A DNA stretch of 64,000 bases, from NCBI RefSeq assembly GCF_042650605.1, contig NZ_JBHSBN010000008.1, forward strand, positions 234,699 through 298,698, read 5' to 3'. The notes beneath the pieces were generated by a model. It ran no database searches. It saw only the letters and a program-made list of their open reading frames with translations, and was not told the origin of the DNA. How positions within the stretch are numbered: position 1 is the first letter of the stretch; every line of letters begins with the position of its first letter. This DNA is from Micromonospora_J zhanjiangensis. Its GTDB lineage: Bacteria > Actinomycetota > Actinomycetes > Mycobacteriales > Micromonosporaceae. Shown in pieces: positions 50,694 through 59,205 of this stretch. The translations under genes were made by a program, and so were the position numbers.

Positions 50694-53392
50694 CCATCAT
50701 GACCACCGTGGACCCGCGCACCGTCGACGGCGTCCGGCCGGTCCTCGGCGAACGCGCCGGCGCCCTGCTCGCCGGCGTGGCGGCCGACCCGTACGGGCCG
50801 CTCTGCCTGGCCCTGCCGGCGCCCGGCGGGCACGGCAAGACCGTGCTGCTGGACGCGTTCGCCCGCGCCTACCGCCGAGCCGGCCTGACCGTGCTCACCG
50901 AGTACCCGATCCGTTCCGACCCCGACCGTTCCGACCCCGACCGATCCGACCCCGACCATTCGGACGGCAACCGGGTCGACGTCGACCGCTCCGACGGCGA
51001 CCGGTTCGGACCGGACCGGACCGAGCTGGACCGGGTCGGCGCCGGCCGGCTCGGCGCGGACCAGGTGCTGCTGCTGGACGACGCGCACCTGCTCGACGAG
51101 GCCCGGCTGCGGGCGCTGGGCGACCTGCTGGAGAGCGGACCGGTCCGGCTGGTGGTCGGCTACCGGCCGTGGCCGCAGCCGCCGGCCCTGGCCCGGCTGG
51201 TCGACCTGCTCCGCCGGCACGGGCAGCCGCTGCCGCTGCCCCCGTTCACCCCGGCGCAGACCGCCGCGCACCTGGCCGACACGGTGGGCCTGACCGATCC
51301 CGCGGTGGCCCGGTTCGTGCAGGCACAGACCGGTGGGGTGCCCCGGGACGTCGAGCGGTTGGCGCGCGGGGTGCGCGAGCACGCCGTACCCGTGCCGGGC
51401 GGGACCGGCCGGCGGGCCGAGCGGGCGGTGCCCCGGTCCGTCGTCCTCGAACTCGGGCCCGATCTGGACGCCCTCGGCCCGGACACCCGGGCGTTGCTGC
51501 TGGCCGCCGCGGCCGGCGGGCCGCTGCCGGTGGAACTGCTCGCGGCGCTGCTGCGGCGCGACCCGGCGGCCGTGGGCGAGGCGGTCGCCGAGGCGGCCGC
51601 GGCCGGGCTGCTCGGCCCGGACGGCCGGCTCGCCCCGCTTGTCGCCCGCGCGATCGCCACCCTCGCCCCGGCCGCCGCGCGGGACGCCGTCTGGCAGCGG
51701 CTCACCGAGCTGCGGCTGGCCCGCGGCGGCCCGGTGCTGCCGCTGGTCCGGACGCTGCGCGCGGTCGGCGCCGACGGCGGTTACCCGGCCGCGATGCTGG
51801 CCGCCGCCGCCGAGGAGGCGCTCGCCGACGACCCCGGGTACGCCGCCGAACTCTTCGCCGCGGCGGCCGCCGACGGCCGCGGCGGCACCGCCCGGCAGGC
51901 CGCCGCCGCCGCGCTCGCCGGCGACCTGGACGCCGCGCTGCGGCTGGCCGACCGGCTGATCGGTACGGCCAACCCGGCCAGCCGCGCCGAGGCGGCCACC
52001 GTCGCCGCGACCGCGCTCGCGCACCGGGGCCAACTTGCCCGCAGCGCCGAGCTGTACCGCTGGGCCGGCACCGCCACCTCGCTGGCCCACGCCACGGTCG
52101 GCGCGGTGGGCACCGGCCGGCTCGACGAGCCGTTCGAACCGCCGGTCGACGAGCCGCCCACCCTGCTCGCCGGGGCCGCCAACCTGACCGCCCGCGGCCT
52201 GCGGGAAACCCTCACCGGGGCGCCCACCGCCGCACTTTCCGCGTTCGTGCAGGCCGCCGCGCTGCTGGAACCGGCCGGCCGGGCCGCGCTGCTGCCGGAC
52301 AGCCCGGCGGCGCTGGCCGCGCTGACCGCGCTGCACTGCGGCGAACTGGAGATCGGCGCGCGGGTGCTCGACCGGGCCGTGGCCGCCCGTACCGGCGGTC
52401 CGCTGCTGGCCCGCCGGCACCGGCTGCTGCGCGCCTGCGTCGCGATGCTCGGCGGTCGGACCGCCGCGGCGGCCGAGGAGACCGCCGCGGCCGTCGCCGA
52501 CGGCCGCCCGCTGGAACCGCGCGACCTGCTGCTGCACGCCGCCCTCCAGGTCGGCATCGCCCGCCGCAACAGCGACCTGCCGACCCTGCGGCGTGCCTGG
52601 GGGTACGCCCGGGAGGCCGTGCTGCGCCACCCCGTCGACCTGTTCACCCTGCTGCCGCTCGGCGAACTCGCGGTGGCCGCCGCCCGCCTCGGCGAGTTGG
52701 ACCGGCTCGGCCCGCAGCTCGCCGAGGCCCGCGCGGTGCTGCACCGGCTCGGCGACCCGGTGCTCTGGTCGACGCCGCTGCACTGGAACCTGCTGCACGC
52801 GGCGATCGCCGCCGAACACCCGGCCGCCGCCGACGAACACACCGCCGCGCTGCGCCGGGCCGCCGGCCACGGCCGGTACGCCGCCGCCCTGGCCGGCGCC
52901 GCCGACGCCTGGCGGGCCGTGCTGCGCGCCGACATCGACCCGGTACGCGTCGAGGCGGCGGCCCGCGAACTGTCCGACGTGGGCCTGTGCTGGGACGCCG
53001 CACGGCTGGCCGGGCAGGCGGCCATCCGTACCACCGACCGGCGGGCGATGACCACGCTCCTGGAGTGCGCCCGGGCGCTGCAGGGCCGACCGTCGGCCCG
53101 CGCCGCCGTACCGCCCGAGCAGCCGAGCGCCGCCGCGCTGGCCCCGACGACCGGGATGGCCGGGACGGCCGGGGTGCCGGCCGCCGCGGCCGAGTCCCCG
53201 CTCAGCGAGCGGGAGCGGGAGGTGGCCGGGCTGGTGCTGGACGGGTTGACCTACCGGCAGATCGGGGACCGGCTGTTCATCTCGGCCAAGACCGTCGAAC
53301 ACCACGTGGCCCGGATGCGGTCCCGGCTGAACTGCACCAGCCGCCCCGACCTGCTGGCCCGCCTCCGCGAGATCCTCACCGACGCCGGCTGA
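50690..53392 (+). CDS. Large LuxR-family regulator with AAA/STAND-type ATPase domain
   Basis: This 900-residue protein (ATG at 50690; 50702 is also possible) has a P-loop PGGHGKT (K50) and Walker B LLLDDAH (127-133). It has a winged-helix-like region, long TPR-like helices rich in Ala/Leu/Arg, and a C-terminal LuxR helix-turn-helix (SEREREVAGLVLDGLTYRQIGDRLFISAKTVEHHVARMRSRL). This is the LAL/MalT architecture. An acidic repeat of the form SDPDR (residues about 75-110) is inserted between P-loop and Walker B, encoded by a 15-base DNA repeat. It is co-translated with the Hsp70 gene and is the likely regulator of both divergent units. Confidence 0.85.
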   Translation: MTIMTTVDPRTVDGVRPVLGERAGALLAGVAADPYGPLCLALPAPGGHGKTVLLDAFARAYRRAGLTVLTEYPIRSDPDRSDPDRSDPDHSDGNRVDVDRSDGDRFGPDRTELDRVGAGRLGADQVLLLDDAHLLDEARLRALGDLLESGPVRLVVGYRPWPQPPALARLVDLLRRHGQPLPLPPFTPAQTAAHLADTVGLTDPAVARFVQAQTGGVPRDVERLARGVREHAVPVPGGTGRRAERAVPRSVVLELGPDLDALGPDTRALLLAAAAGGPLPVELLAALLRRDPAAVGEAVAEAAAAGLLGPDGRLAPLVARAIATLAPAAARDAVWQRLTELRLARGGPVLPLVRTLRAVGADGGYPAAMLAAAAEEALADDPGYAAELFAAAAADGRGGTARQAAAAALAGDLDAALRLADRLIGTANPASRAEAATVAATALAHRGQLARSAELYRWAGTATSLAHATVGAVGTGRLDEPFEPPVDEPPTLLAGAANLTARGLRETLTGAPTAALSAFVQAAALLEPAGRAALLPDSPAALAALTALHCGELEIGARVLDRAVAARTGGPLLARRHRLLRACVAMLGGRTAAAAEETAAAVADGRPLEPRDLLLHAALQVGIARRNSDLPTLRRAWGYAREAVLRHPVDLFTLLPLGELAVAAARLGELDRLGPQLAEARAVLHRLGDPVLWSTPLHWNLLHAAIAAEHPAAADEHTAALRRAAGHGRYAAALAGAADAWRAVLRADIDPVRVEAAARELSDVGLCWDAARLAGQAAIRTTDRRAMTTLLECARALQGRPSARAAVPPEQPSAAALAPTTGMAGTAGVPAAAAESPLSEREREVAGLVLDGLTYRQIGDRLFISAKTVEHHVARMRSRLNCTSRPDLLARLREILTDAG

Positions 53393-53827
53393 CGGTTCCT
53401 CCGCCGCTGGCAGGCAGCAATGGGGGAACCACCGCCCAACCAGGCCGTCAGGAGCGGTGGCCGGGTCCGATTTTCGACAATTGCCCGACGCCTACGCCCG
53501 CCCGCTCGTATCCCCGATACCCGTCCCGCCCGCCGCTGTCGCCGCGCCGACGGGTTTGGGTGCATCTGGTGCTGCTGGAGCGACACCAGACGTTCACAAA
53601 CTCCGGGGAATCGGCTGGGCCGCCGAGGAACCGGAGGCCGGCAGAGCGCTGCGCCGACCGAACCTCGGGCGGGACGTCTGGTCGAGGTCGGACCTGTGCG
53701 CCGAATTTCAGTCGGTCCTGTCCGATCTCGGAGTCCAGTCGCACTGGCCGGACAACATCCGCGCACAAGCCCGATGACCCGCCGGTACTATCCCCGTGTT
53801 TTGACTGCAACGGGGAGGAAGATCCAC
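53393..53827. other. Intergenic region without a credible gene
   Basis: The 435 bases between the LuxR-type gene and the surface-protein gene contain short open frames on both strands, but none has a start site with a ribosome signal or protein-like composition. The last 60 bases hold a GGGGAGG site for the next gene. Confidence 0.5.
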
Positions 53828-54526
53828 ATGCGATGGAAGATCCCGGCCGGCGTCCTCATGGCGCTGGCCTTTCTGATTCCGGCGGCGCCGGCGGTGGCCC
53901 AAGTCCACGCCCAGGCGCCCGGGCAGAACGAGTCCTGCCAGACGATCGAACGCAAGGTGTACAAGGACATCCGCGAACTGGTCACCATCGACCTGGACGC
54001 CGCCAACGAGGCAGAGTTGCGGCTGCTGGCCTACCGGATCCTGGACACGGCGAACGCCGAGTCGCTGCCCGTCCTGCCCGGCCGGCTGGAGGAGCGGCTG
54101 AACGGCACCGCGGACGCACTCCGCGCATTCCTCAAGAAGGACCTGCAGAACACCTGGACGACGGCGCTGCGGATCACCGTGGGCCAGACCATGACGCGCG
54201 CCGGCGCCAACGTGAAGGCGGCCGCGCAGAAGACGCTCGACGACGGGACCATCGACGCCCTCCTGGAGTATCTGAACAACGGCCTGTACGTCGCACGCGC
54301 GCTTGACTGCGCGGCTGCGCCCACACCGACTCCGAGCGCCACGGCGACCGCCGCGCCGACCGCTGCTCCCTCCGCCAGCCCGGGTGCCCCCGGCGGCGAG
54401 GGCGGTGGGCTGCCCGTGACCGGTGCCGCCACCGCGACCGTGGCCAGCATCGGCGGTGCGCTGCTGCTCCTCGGCGCCGTGGGCTACGTGATCGGACGCC
54501 GACGCCGTTCCCGCTTCGTGGCGTAG
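53828..54526 (+). CDS. LPxTG-type surface protein with ALF-like repeat
   Basis: This 232-residue protein starts at the ATG at 53828 with GGGGAGG upstream. It has a signal peptide of about 24 residues (cleavage after PAVA). The core has helical repeats resembling ALF repeats (ANVKAAAQKTLDDGTIDALLEYLNNGLYVAR). A Pro/Thr/Ala/Ser stalk is followed by LPVTG (195-199), a membrane helix and RRRRSRF. This is a complete sortase sorting signal, so the protein should be covalently attached to the wall. The presence of LPVTG and not LAxTG suggests a class A/E-like sortase elsewhere. It is a single gene ending in a strong terminator. Confidence 0.8.
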   Translation: MRWKIPAGVLMALAFLIPAAPAVAQVHAQAPGQNESCQTIERKVYKDIRELVTIDLDAANEAELRLLAYRILDTANAESLPVLPGRLEERLNGTADALRAFLKKDLQNTWTTALRITVGQTMTRAGANVKAAAQKTLDDGTIDALLEYLNNGLYVARALDCAAAPTPTPSATATAAPTAAPSASPGAPGGEGGGLPVTGAATATVASIGGALLLLGAVGYVIGRRRRSRFVA

Positions 54527-54540
54527 CTCAATCGACGCGC

Positions 54541-54569
54541 GCCCGGCCCGATGTTTCGTCGGGCCGGGC
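54541..54569 (+). terminator. Terminator of the surface-protein gene
   Basis: GCCCGGCCCGA, a seven-base loop, then TCGGGCCGGGC form a perfect 11-base-pair stem 15 bases after the stop codon. Confidence 0.7.
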
Positions 54570-54654
54570 GGCGGCGCGCTGGGGCGCGGTTGTCCGGCAT
54601 CCTTCGGCTCACCGCTCCCGGCCTTCGGTCCGGGTGCGGCTACTGTACTCAGAA

Positions 54655-54673
54655 GTGTGTATATGCGACACAC
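54655..54673. promoter_or_regulatory. Inverted repeat GTGTGT-N7-ACACAC
   Basis: Perfect six-base arms flank ATATGCG in the AT-richer stretch upstream of the small gene at 54847. The form fits a GntR/TetR-type operator, but no regulator gene is adjacent. Confidence 0.3.
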
Positions 54674-54846
54674 GGCTTACAAAGGCGACTGAGTCGGGCC
54701 GCCGAACCTGTCGGTGACCTGTACGTCTGAGACGTCCACCGGTTCCGCAAGCCAAGATCATTGCAAGCACTCTGCACGTTGCACTCTGGGTGCCCGAGGA
54801 TGGCCTTCTTGGCTGTACGGTCGATCGATCAAAGGTGGGAGGTGCC

Positions 54847-55062
54847 GTGGATCGGGCTGACAATTGCGGAGACGTCGACTACCTCCAGTCGATTGAACGT
54901 CTCGCCCATGTGGTGGTTGAAGAGGCCGCCCAGGAAGGCTGGCTGGCCTTCAGGGTGAACGAGGAAGCTGGTCAGACACAGCTCCAACGGGCCATCAACG
55001 CCCTTGCTCGTGAGCTGCGATTCGTCCACTTCGACGGTGATGGCTGCCTCGCCCACCAGTAG
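54847..55062 (+). CDS. Small acidic protein of unknown function
   Basis: This 71-residue protein starts at a GTG with GGGAGGT five bases upstream. The sequence is helical and acidic (YLQSIERLAHVVVEEAAQEGWLAFRV, LQRAINALARELRFVHFDGDG). No domain is recognised. It is the first of several short genes in a patch with lower GC than its surroundings, ending at tRNA-Gly. Confidence 0.5.
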   Translation: MDRADNCGDVDYLQSIERLAHVVVEEAAQEGWLAFRVNEEAGQTQLQRAINALARELRFVHFDGDGCLAHQ

Positions 55063-55265
55063 CTCCGACGTCGGGCGGCTACCGCCCCGGCCTTTGGGCC
55101 GGGGGCGGCTTCCCATCGGACCGGCTGCACCGCGGCCTGGTCCTCGTCATCCAATGGCAAGCCGCGCAGCGGGTGTGGCAGCGATCGCCCCGCCTCGACG
55201 ACGGCTGACCGTTTACGCGATCGTCACGGCCTAGCGGTGGGACGGCTCCTTTCCATGCACGGCCC

Positions 55266-55679
55266 ATGGGATCATGTGCCTTATGTCGATTACCCGAAAG
55301 AGCCGTGTCTCGTAGATCGCCAGCTCAGACCCGCGCCGGCTTCCGTCGGCGCCCGCAGCCCGGAGAACGAATCGCCGTGGTCCCTGGCGTCCCTCGCCGT
55401 GGCCAGTCTGAGATAGCCCAACTTGAGCGGTCCCGCCTGCATCCCGGCGCGGTAGCTGAGTCGCTACGCGAGTGGAGGTTGTTCGTTCATGCCTCTCGGC
55501 AGCAACGAGCCGAGATGCGTGGCTGCGGCCAACTCTCGTGCTGCCTGGATCCACTCGATCATCGTCGGGTCTTGGAACTAGCCATCTGCGCCATGACCCC
55601 GACCACTGCGAAAGCACTCCGAAAACATGTCGAAGAGCTGGATGCCCTCGCGGACTGGGACGAGCTTCTGAACCCGTGA
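55266..55679 (+). CDS. Possible small protein with RGCGQLSCC motif, 5' part uncertain
   Basis: The last 75 residues look like real protein: LREWRLFVHASRQQRAEMRGCGQLSCCLDPLDHRRVLELAICAMTP, then a helix KALRKHVEELDALADWDE. The Cys motif resembles small actinobacterial proteins I have seen, without a known function. The first half of the frame is Arg/Pro-rich and lacks a convincing start, so the gene may begin further in or be a decayed remnant. Confidence 0.4.
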   Translation: MGSCALCRLPERAVSRRSPAQTRAGFRRRPQPGERIAVVPGVPRRGQSEIAQLERSRLHPGAVAESLREWRLFVHASRQQRAEMRGCGQLSCCLDPLDHRRVLELAICAMTPTTAKALRKHVEELDALADWDELLNP

Positions 55680-55736
55680 CATGTAGCCGCGCTGCTCAGC
55701 CGCCCATATCGCTGTCGACGAACGACTTTCGCCACC

Positions 55737-55742
55737 TACCGT
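55737..55742 (+). promoter_or_regulatory. -10 element TACCGT, leaderless start
   Basis: TACCGT is followed by six bases and the ATG at 55749, with no ribosome site between. Confidence 0.4.
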
Positions 55743-55748
55743 TGAGGC

Positions 55749-55955
55749 ATGAGCCGCCGAGAAGATCGGATCCGAGGCGAACCCGGACCCTTCATGAAGG
55801 CGTATGGCCTGGTAGCGGCCGGCAACGGCAGCGACCCGAACGACCGCTCGTACAGCCGCGAGCTTGAGGCTGCGATCAAGCGGATGAGGCCAGAGGACCT
55901 GGACCGGCTGCTACGTGACGAAGACGTCGACGGCGTGCAGCTGGCTGCACCTTGA
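55749..55955 (+). CDS. Small hydrophilic protein of unknown function
   Basis: This 68-residue protein begins at an ATG six bases after a -10 element. Composition is charged and protein-like (MSRREDRIRGEPG, YSRELEAAIKRMRPEDLDRLLRDEDVDGV), with a predicted helical C-terminal half. No family is recognised. A reverse-strand frame (55736-56230) overlaps it and is discussed among the rejected items. Confidence 0.5.
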   Translation: MSRREDRIRGEPGPFMKAYGLVAAGNGSDPNDRSYSRELEAAIKRMRPEDLDRLLRDEDVDGVQLAAP

Positions 55956-56311
55956 CTCTTATACTTCGGCCTCCGCGGACCTGACCGGAGGTGAGAGGTG
56001 CGCGGTGCCTCAGGAGAGCAGGCAGGTGAACCGATCCCGAGTGCGCCTCCGGCGATCATCAGAAGGCAGCCTGGCGCTGCTGCCCACGAGACGTCTCCTC
56101 GGGCCAGGGGCAGGAAAGCGACGACGCCCAGCATTCCGAGGGCGATGGAGAGCCCGGCCGCATAGAAGCGGAGCCGGCCGATCGCCGCGCTCTCGGTCTG
56201 CGCCGTCACCTGACGACGGATGTCAGCCACGAACGTACGACGAAATGCACATCAACTCCTCGACCTGCCGAGCGCATGTCGGCGTAGCGATTCGCGTCCG
56301 TGGCGGCGGGC

Positions 56312-56317
56312 TACCCT
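56312..56317 (+). promoter_or_regulatory. -10 element TACCCT of the CDI immunity-like gene
   Basis: TACCCT is followed by seven bases and the GTG at 56325, again a leaderless layout. Confidence 0.45.
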
Positions 56318-56324
56318 GACCGCC

Positions 56325-56738
56325 GTGACGACGATCGAACAGCTTGAAGGGAGCGCGTGGCCGGACCCCGGTCCGGACGCCACGTCACTCGTGAGGCGTT
56401 GCACCGAACTGCGACGCAAGCCGCTCGCCGAGTTCACGGTCGAAGACCTGCGCATCATGCTCGGGCAAGAGATCGGCGTGCCTGCTCTGCTGCCTCTCGC
56501 GGCAAAGGCACTGCTCCGCAATCCCATGTCGGAGGGCGACTACTACCCGGGCGACCTGCTCGCCACGGTACTGCGGCTCCCCGACACGGCCTGGCGGAAC
56601 CTGCGAGCGGAACGGAAGCGGCTGGCGTCGGTCCTTGGCGAGCTCGTTGCCGGCCCGCCGTTCAACGATCCTGATCTTCAGCTTCGCGATCCGGACTGGC
56701 TGCTTCGCGACGCCATCGTGCGATTTCTTGGTCGTTGA
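56325..56738 (+). CDS. Contact-dependent growth inhibition immunity-like protein (CdiI_2 type)
   Basis: This 137-residue protein starts at a GTG placed seven bases after TACCCT. The pattern LEGSAWPDPGPDATSLVRRCTELRRKPLAEFTVEDLRIMLGQEIGVPALLPLAAKALL and EGDYYPGDLLATVLRLPDTAWRN matches my memory of actinobacterial proteins annotated as CDI system immunity proteins (PF18593 type). These bind and neutralise a secreted toxin tip. No toxin gene is adjacent, so it is an orphan immunity gene, possibly protecting against siblings. It is 42 kb from the giant toxin. Confidence 0.7.
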   Translation: MTTIEQLEGSAWPDPGPDATSLVRRCTELRRKPLAEFTVEDLRIMLGQEIGVPALLPLAAKALLRNPMSEGDYYPGDLLATVLRLPDTAWRNLRAERKRLASVLGELVAGPPFNDPDLQLRDPDWLLRDAIVRFLGR

Positions 56739-56864
56739 AAGCGGATCGCTCACCGGGCAGTCGTAGACCGTCAGGCCGCTTCCGAGCCTCGATCGGCAAC
56801 GATGGGTGGCACGGCTCGGCGGATGAGCCCCGACGACGTAACAACGACCCACCCGGGAGGCACG

Positions 56865-57032
56865 GTGATTGAGCGTTCGCAGCACCAGCGGGGTCGGTGC
56901 CCCGTCTGTAACCGCGTCGTAGCCCTCACCACTGACGGAAGAGTCGCGTGGCACAACGGCACCATTCGTGCCTACGCCCCGCCCGAGGAGTGCCCCGGGG
57001 GTGGACAGCGATCGGAAGCCACGGAGTCATGA
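56865..57032 (+). CDS. Small zinc-ribbon protein
   Basis: This 55-residue protein starts at a GTG with GGGAGG four bases upstream. An in-frame ATG at 56823 would add 14 residues but has no clear ribosome site. The motif RGRCPVCNRVVALTTDGRVAWHN...EECPGG has CxxC and a later Cys with a His, a short zinc-ribbon common in phage and mobile-element-associated actinobacterial proteins. It is the last gene before tRNA-Gly. Confidence 0.55.
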   Translation: MIERSQHQRGRCPVCNRVVALTTDGRVAWHNGTIRAYAPPEECPGGGQRSEATES

Positions 57033-57127
57033 ACGACAGCGCCACTGGTAGACGAGATCAAAGAGGGCTGGAACGACAGCGGCCCAGGTGCGGCGATCAT
57101 GCCGCTGACCTGGGCCGGGACGTTCGG

Positions 57128-57198
57128 AGCGGGCGACGAGAATCGAACTCGCGTAATCAGTTTGGAAGACTGAGGCTCTACCATTGAGCTACGCCCGC
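57128..57198 (-). tRNA. tRNA-Gly(TCC)
   Basis: The reverse strand folds as a full cloverleaf: acceptor GCGGGCG/CGCCCGC, D-arm GCTC-AATGGTA-GAGC, anticodon loop CTTCCAA (TCC), T-arm GCGAG-TTCGATT-CTCGT, discriminator T. CCA is not encoded. Confidence 0.93.
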
Positions 57199-57473
57199 GT
57201 CGCCCGGTCGCCCGGGCGTGGCACCAAGACTACCGAACGCCCCCGCATCCGCTCCACCGGTATCCCCGGCGCGCGCTGACGACCCGTACCCCCGGGGTGG
57301 CCGGCGGCGAACGCGACCCGCCGGGCCGGGCGGACCGCAGGCCGCCAATCCGGCGCGGACCGGAACTGCCGGAAGCCGCCAATCCCTCGATGGTTGTCGA
57401 ATCGGACGAAGCGCGCGGACGCGGGCGAAATGCGGCGCGCGGGCACCAGGCGACGCGGGCGGGCGCGGAAGGC

Positions 57474-57479
57474 ATACAC
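57474..57479 (+). promoter_or_regulatory. -10 element TACACT of tRNA-Pro
   Basis: TACACT ends 12 bases before the mature 5' end of the tRNA-Pro gene. No clear -35 element is seen. Confidence 0.4.
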
Positions 57480-57491
57480 TTCCTTTCGTCA

Positions 57492-57565
57492 CGGGGTGTG
57501 GCGCAGCTTGGTAGCGCACTCGCTTTGGGAGCGAGGGGCCGTGGGTTCAAATCCCGCCACCCCGA
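57492..57565 (+). tRNA. tRNA-Pro(TGG)
   Basis: Cloverleaf with acceptor CGGGGTG/CACCCCG, anticodon stem CTCGC/GCGAG, loop TTTGGGA (TGG), T-arm GTGGG-TTCAAAT-CCCGC, discriminator A. It lies just upstream of tig, the common arrangement in actinobacteria. CCA is not encoded. Confidence 0.95.
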
Positions 57566-57703
57566 CTGTCGTCCGCACCGCGGAGTGGATCACTATCACG
57601 TCCGCGGTCGCCGGGCGCCGCCGGGCCGTCGTTGCGGCCCGACTATGCTCGATGGGCTGAAGCACGCCCAGACAAAGACTGAGATCCATCAAGGAGTACG
57701 CCT

Positions 57704-59050
57704 GTGAAGAGCACCGTCGAGACTTTGAGCCCGACGCGCGTCCGGCTCACCATCGAGGTGCCGTTCGTCGAGCTCGAGCCGAGCCTCAAGAAGGCGTACC
57801 GGGAGATCGGCCAGCAGGTCACGGTGCCCGGCTTCCGTAAGGGCAAGGTTCCGAGCGCCGTGATCGACCAGCGCGTCGGTCGGGGTGCGGTGCTCAACGA
57901 GGCGGTCCAGGACGCCATCCCGGAGAACATCCTCGCCGCGGTCCGTGAGCACGACGTGAAGACGCTCGGCCGGCCCGAGGTGGAGATCACCGAGTTCAAC
58001 GACCGGGACACGCTGAAGTTCACCGCCGAGGTCGACGTCCGGCCGGAGATCACCATCCCGGACCTGTCCACCATCGAGGTGACGGTCGACGAGTTGCAGA
58101 TCGACGAGAGCGAGATCGACCAGCAGGTGGAGAGCCTGCGGGAGCGGTTCGCCACCCTGAAGACCGTCGAGCGGGCCGCCCAGGAGGGCGACTACGTGCA
58201 GCTCGACCTGGCGGCCACGGTGAACGGCGAGGACGTGCCGGGCGGCTCGGCCAGCAACATCTCGCACGAGGTGGGCAGCAAGCAGCTGCTGCCGGGCCTG
58301 GACGAGGTGCTGGTCGGCATGTCCGCCGACGAGTCCAAGACCTTCGTGACCCAGCTCGTCGGCGGTGACTTCGCCGGCCAGGACGCGGACGTCGCGGTGA
58401 CCGTGCGCACGGTCAAGGAGAAGGAGCTGCCCGCGCTGGACGACGAGTTCGCCGGCCTGGCCAGCGAGTTCGACACCCTGGAGGAGCTGCGCGCCGACCT
58501 GCGCGAGCGGGTCACCAAGGGCAAGCGGGTCGAGCAGATCTACGCCGCCCGGGACAAGGCCCTGGAGCAGCTCGTCGCGGCCGCCGAGGTGCCGGCGCCG
58601 GAGGGCGTGGTGGCCGACGAGGTCGAGCACCGCAAGCAGGCGATGGTCGACCAGCTGGAGCGGATCGGCGCCTCGATGGAGGACTACCTCTCGGCCGAGG
58701 AGAAGACCGAGGAGCAGATCGACACCGAGCTGCGCGAGGCCGCCACCGAAGGCGTGCGGATCCAGCTGCTGCTGGACACCCTGGCCGACGCCGAGGAGAT
58801 CCAGGTCTCCGACGACGAGTTCGGGCACGAGATCGTGCACCGGGCGCAGCGCGCCGGGATGGCCCCGCAGCAGTACTACGACCAGCTGGTCCGCTCCGGT
58901 GCTGCGGGCGCGGTCTTCGGTGACGTCCGGCGCGGCAAGGCCCTCGCCTCGGTGATGGAGAAGATCAAGATCACGGACGCGGCCGGCAACCAGGTCACCC
59001 TGGACGAGCTCCGCGCCGCCGCCGGCGAAGAGCACGACCACGAGCACTGA
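57704..59050 (+). CDS. tig: Trigger factor, ribosome-associated chaperone
   Basis: This 448-residue protein starts at a GTG with AAGGAG upstream. The ribosome-binding signature VPGFRKGKVP is near residue 45. A PPIase (FKBP-like) domain (EGDYVQLDLAATVNGEDVPGG, DFAGQDADVAVTVRTVKEKELPALDDEFA) and a helical C-terminal chaperone domain follow, with an acidic/His tail (EEHDHEH). It binds nascent chains at the ribosome exit and catalyses prolyl isomerisation. The length is normal. It precedes clpP1-clpP2-clpX, the classical order. Confidence 0.97.
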   Translation: MKSTVETLSPTRVRLTIEVPFVELEPSLKKAYREIGQQVTVPGFRKGKVPSAVIDQRVGRGAVLNEAVQDAIPENILAAVREHDVKTLGRPEVEITEFNDRDTLKFTAEVDVRPEITIPDLSTIEVTVDELQIDESEIDQQVESLRERFATLKTVERAAQEGDYVQLDLAATVNGEDVPGGSASNISHEVGSKQLLPGLDEVLVGMSADESKTFVTQLVGGDFAGQDADVAVTVRTVKEKELPALDDEFAGLASEFDTLEELRADLRERVTKGKRVEQIYAARDKALEQLVAAAEVPAPEGVVADEVEHRKQAMVDQLERIGASMEDYLSAEEKTEEQIDTELREAATEGVRIQLLLDTLADAEEIQVSDDEFGHEIVHRAQRAGMAPQQYYDQLVRSGAAGAVFGDVRRGKALASVMEKIKITDAAGNQVTLDELRAAAGEEHDHEH

Positions 59051-59132
59051 GCCGTCGCGGTCGGCCGCCGCGCGCCCGGAACCCGTGGCGCACGGCGGCC
59101 GAAACCGCTTTCCGGGGTACGTCCCGGCGCAC

Positions 59133-59148
59133 GTGCGCTGTTAGCGAA
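59133..59148. promoter_or_regulatory. ClgR-like box upstream of clpP1
   Basis: GTGCGCTGTTAGCGAA has the CGCT-N4-GCGAA core of the ClgR operator with one consensus mismatch. It lies about 50 bases before a TATAGA -10 element (59200-59205) that has no good -35. This fits an activator-dependent clpP1P2 promoter, as known for ClgR in Corynebacterium and Streptomyces. Confidence 0.45.
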
Positions 59149-59199
59149 AACCGCGCAGACGGGGGCGCTGCGGCCCGGGGGAGCGGTTAGTGTCGGGCC

Positions 59200-59205
59200 T
59201 ATAGA
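59200..59205 (+). promoter_or_regulatory. -10 element TATAGA of clpP1P2
   Basis: TATAGA lies 24 bases before the clpP1 ATG; GGAGAGCGA between them serves as the ribosome site. Confidence 0.5.

Noticed and set aside
53457..53777. Forward frame in the gap before the surface-protein gene
   Set aside because: No ribosome site, mixed composition, and no recognisable segment; treated as non-coding.
55736..56230. Reverse-strand frame with two hydrophobic stretches (FYAAGLSIALGMLGVVAF)
   Set aside because: The first 60 residues could be a small membrane protein starting at the GTG at 56230, but the rest is antisense to the gene at 55749 and Ser/Arg-rich. There is no ribosome site, so the evidence is insufficient.
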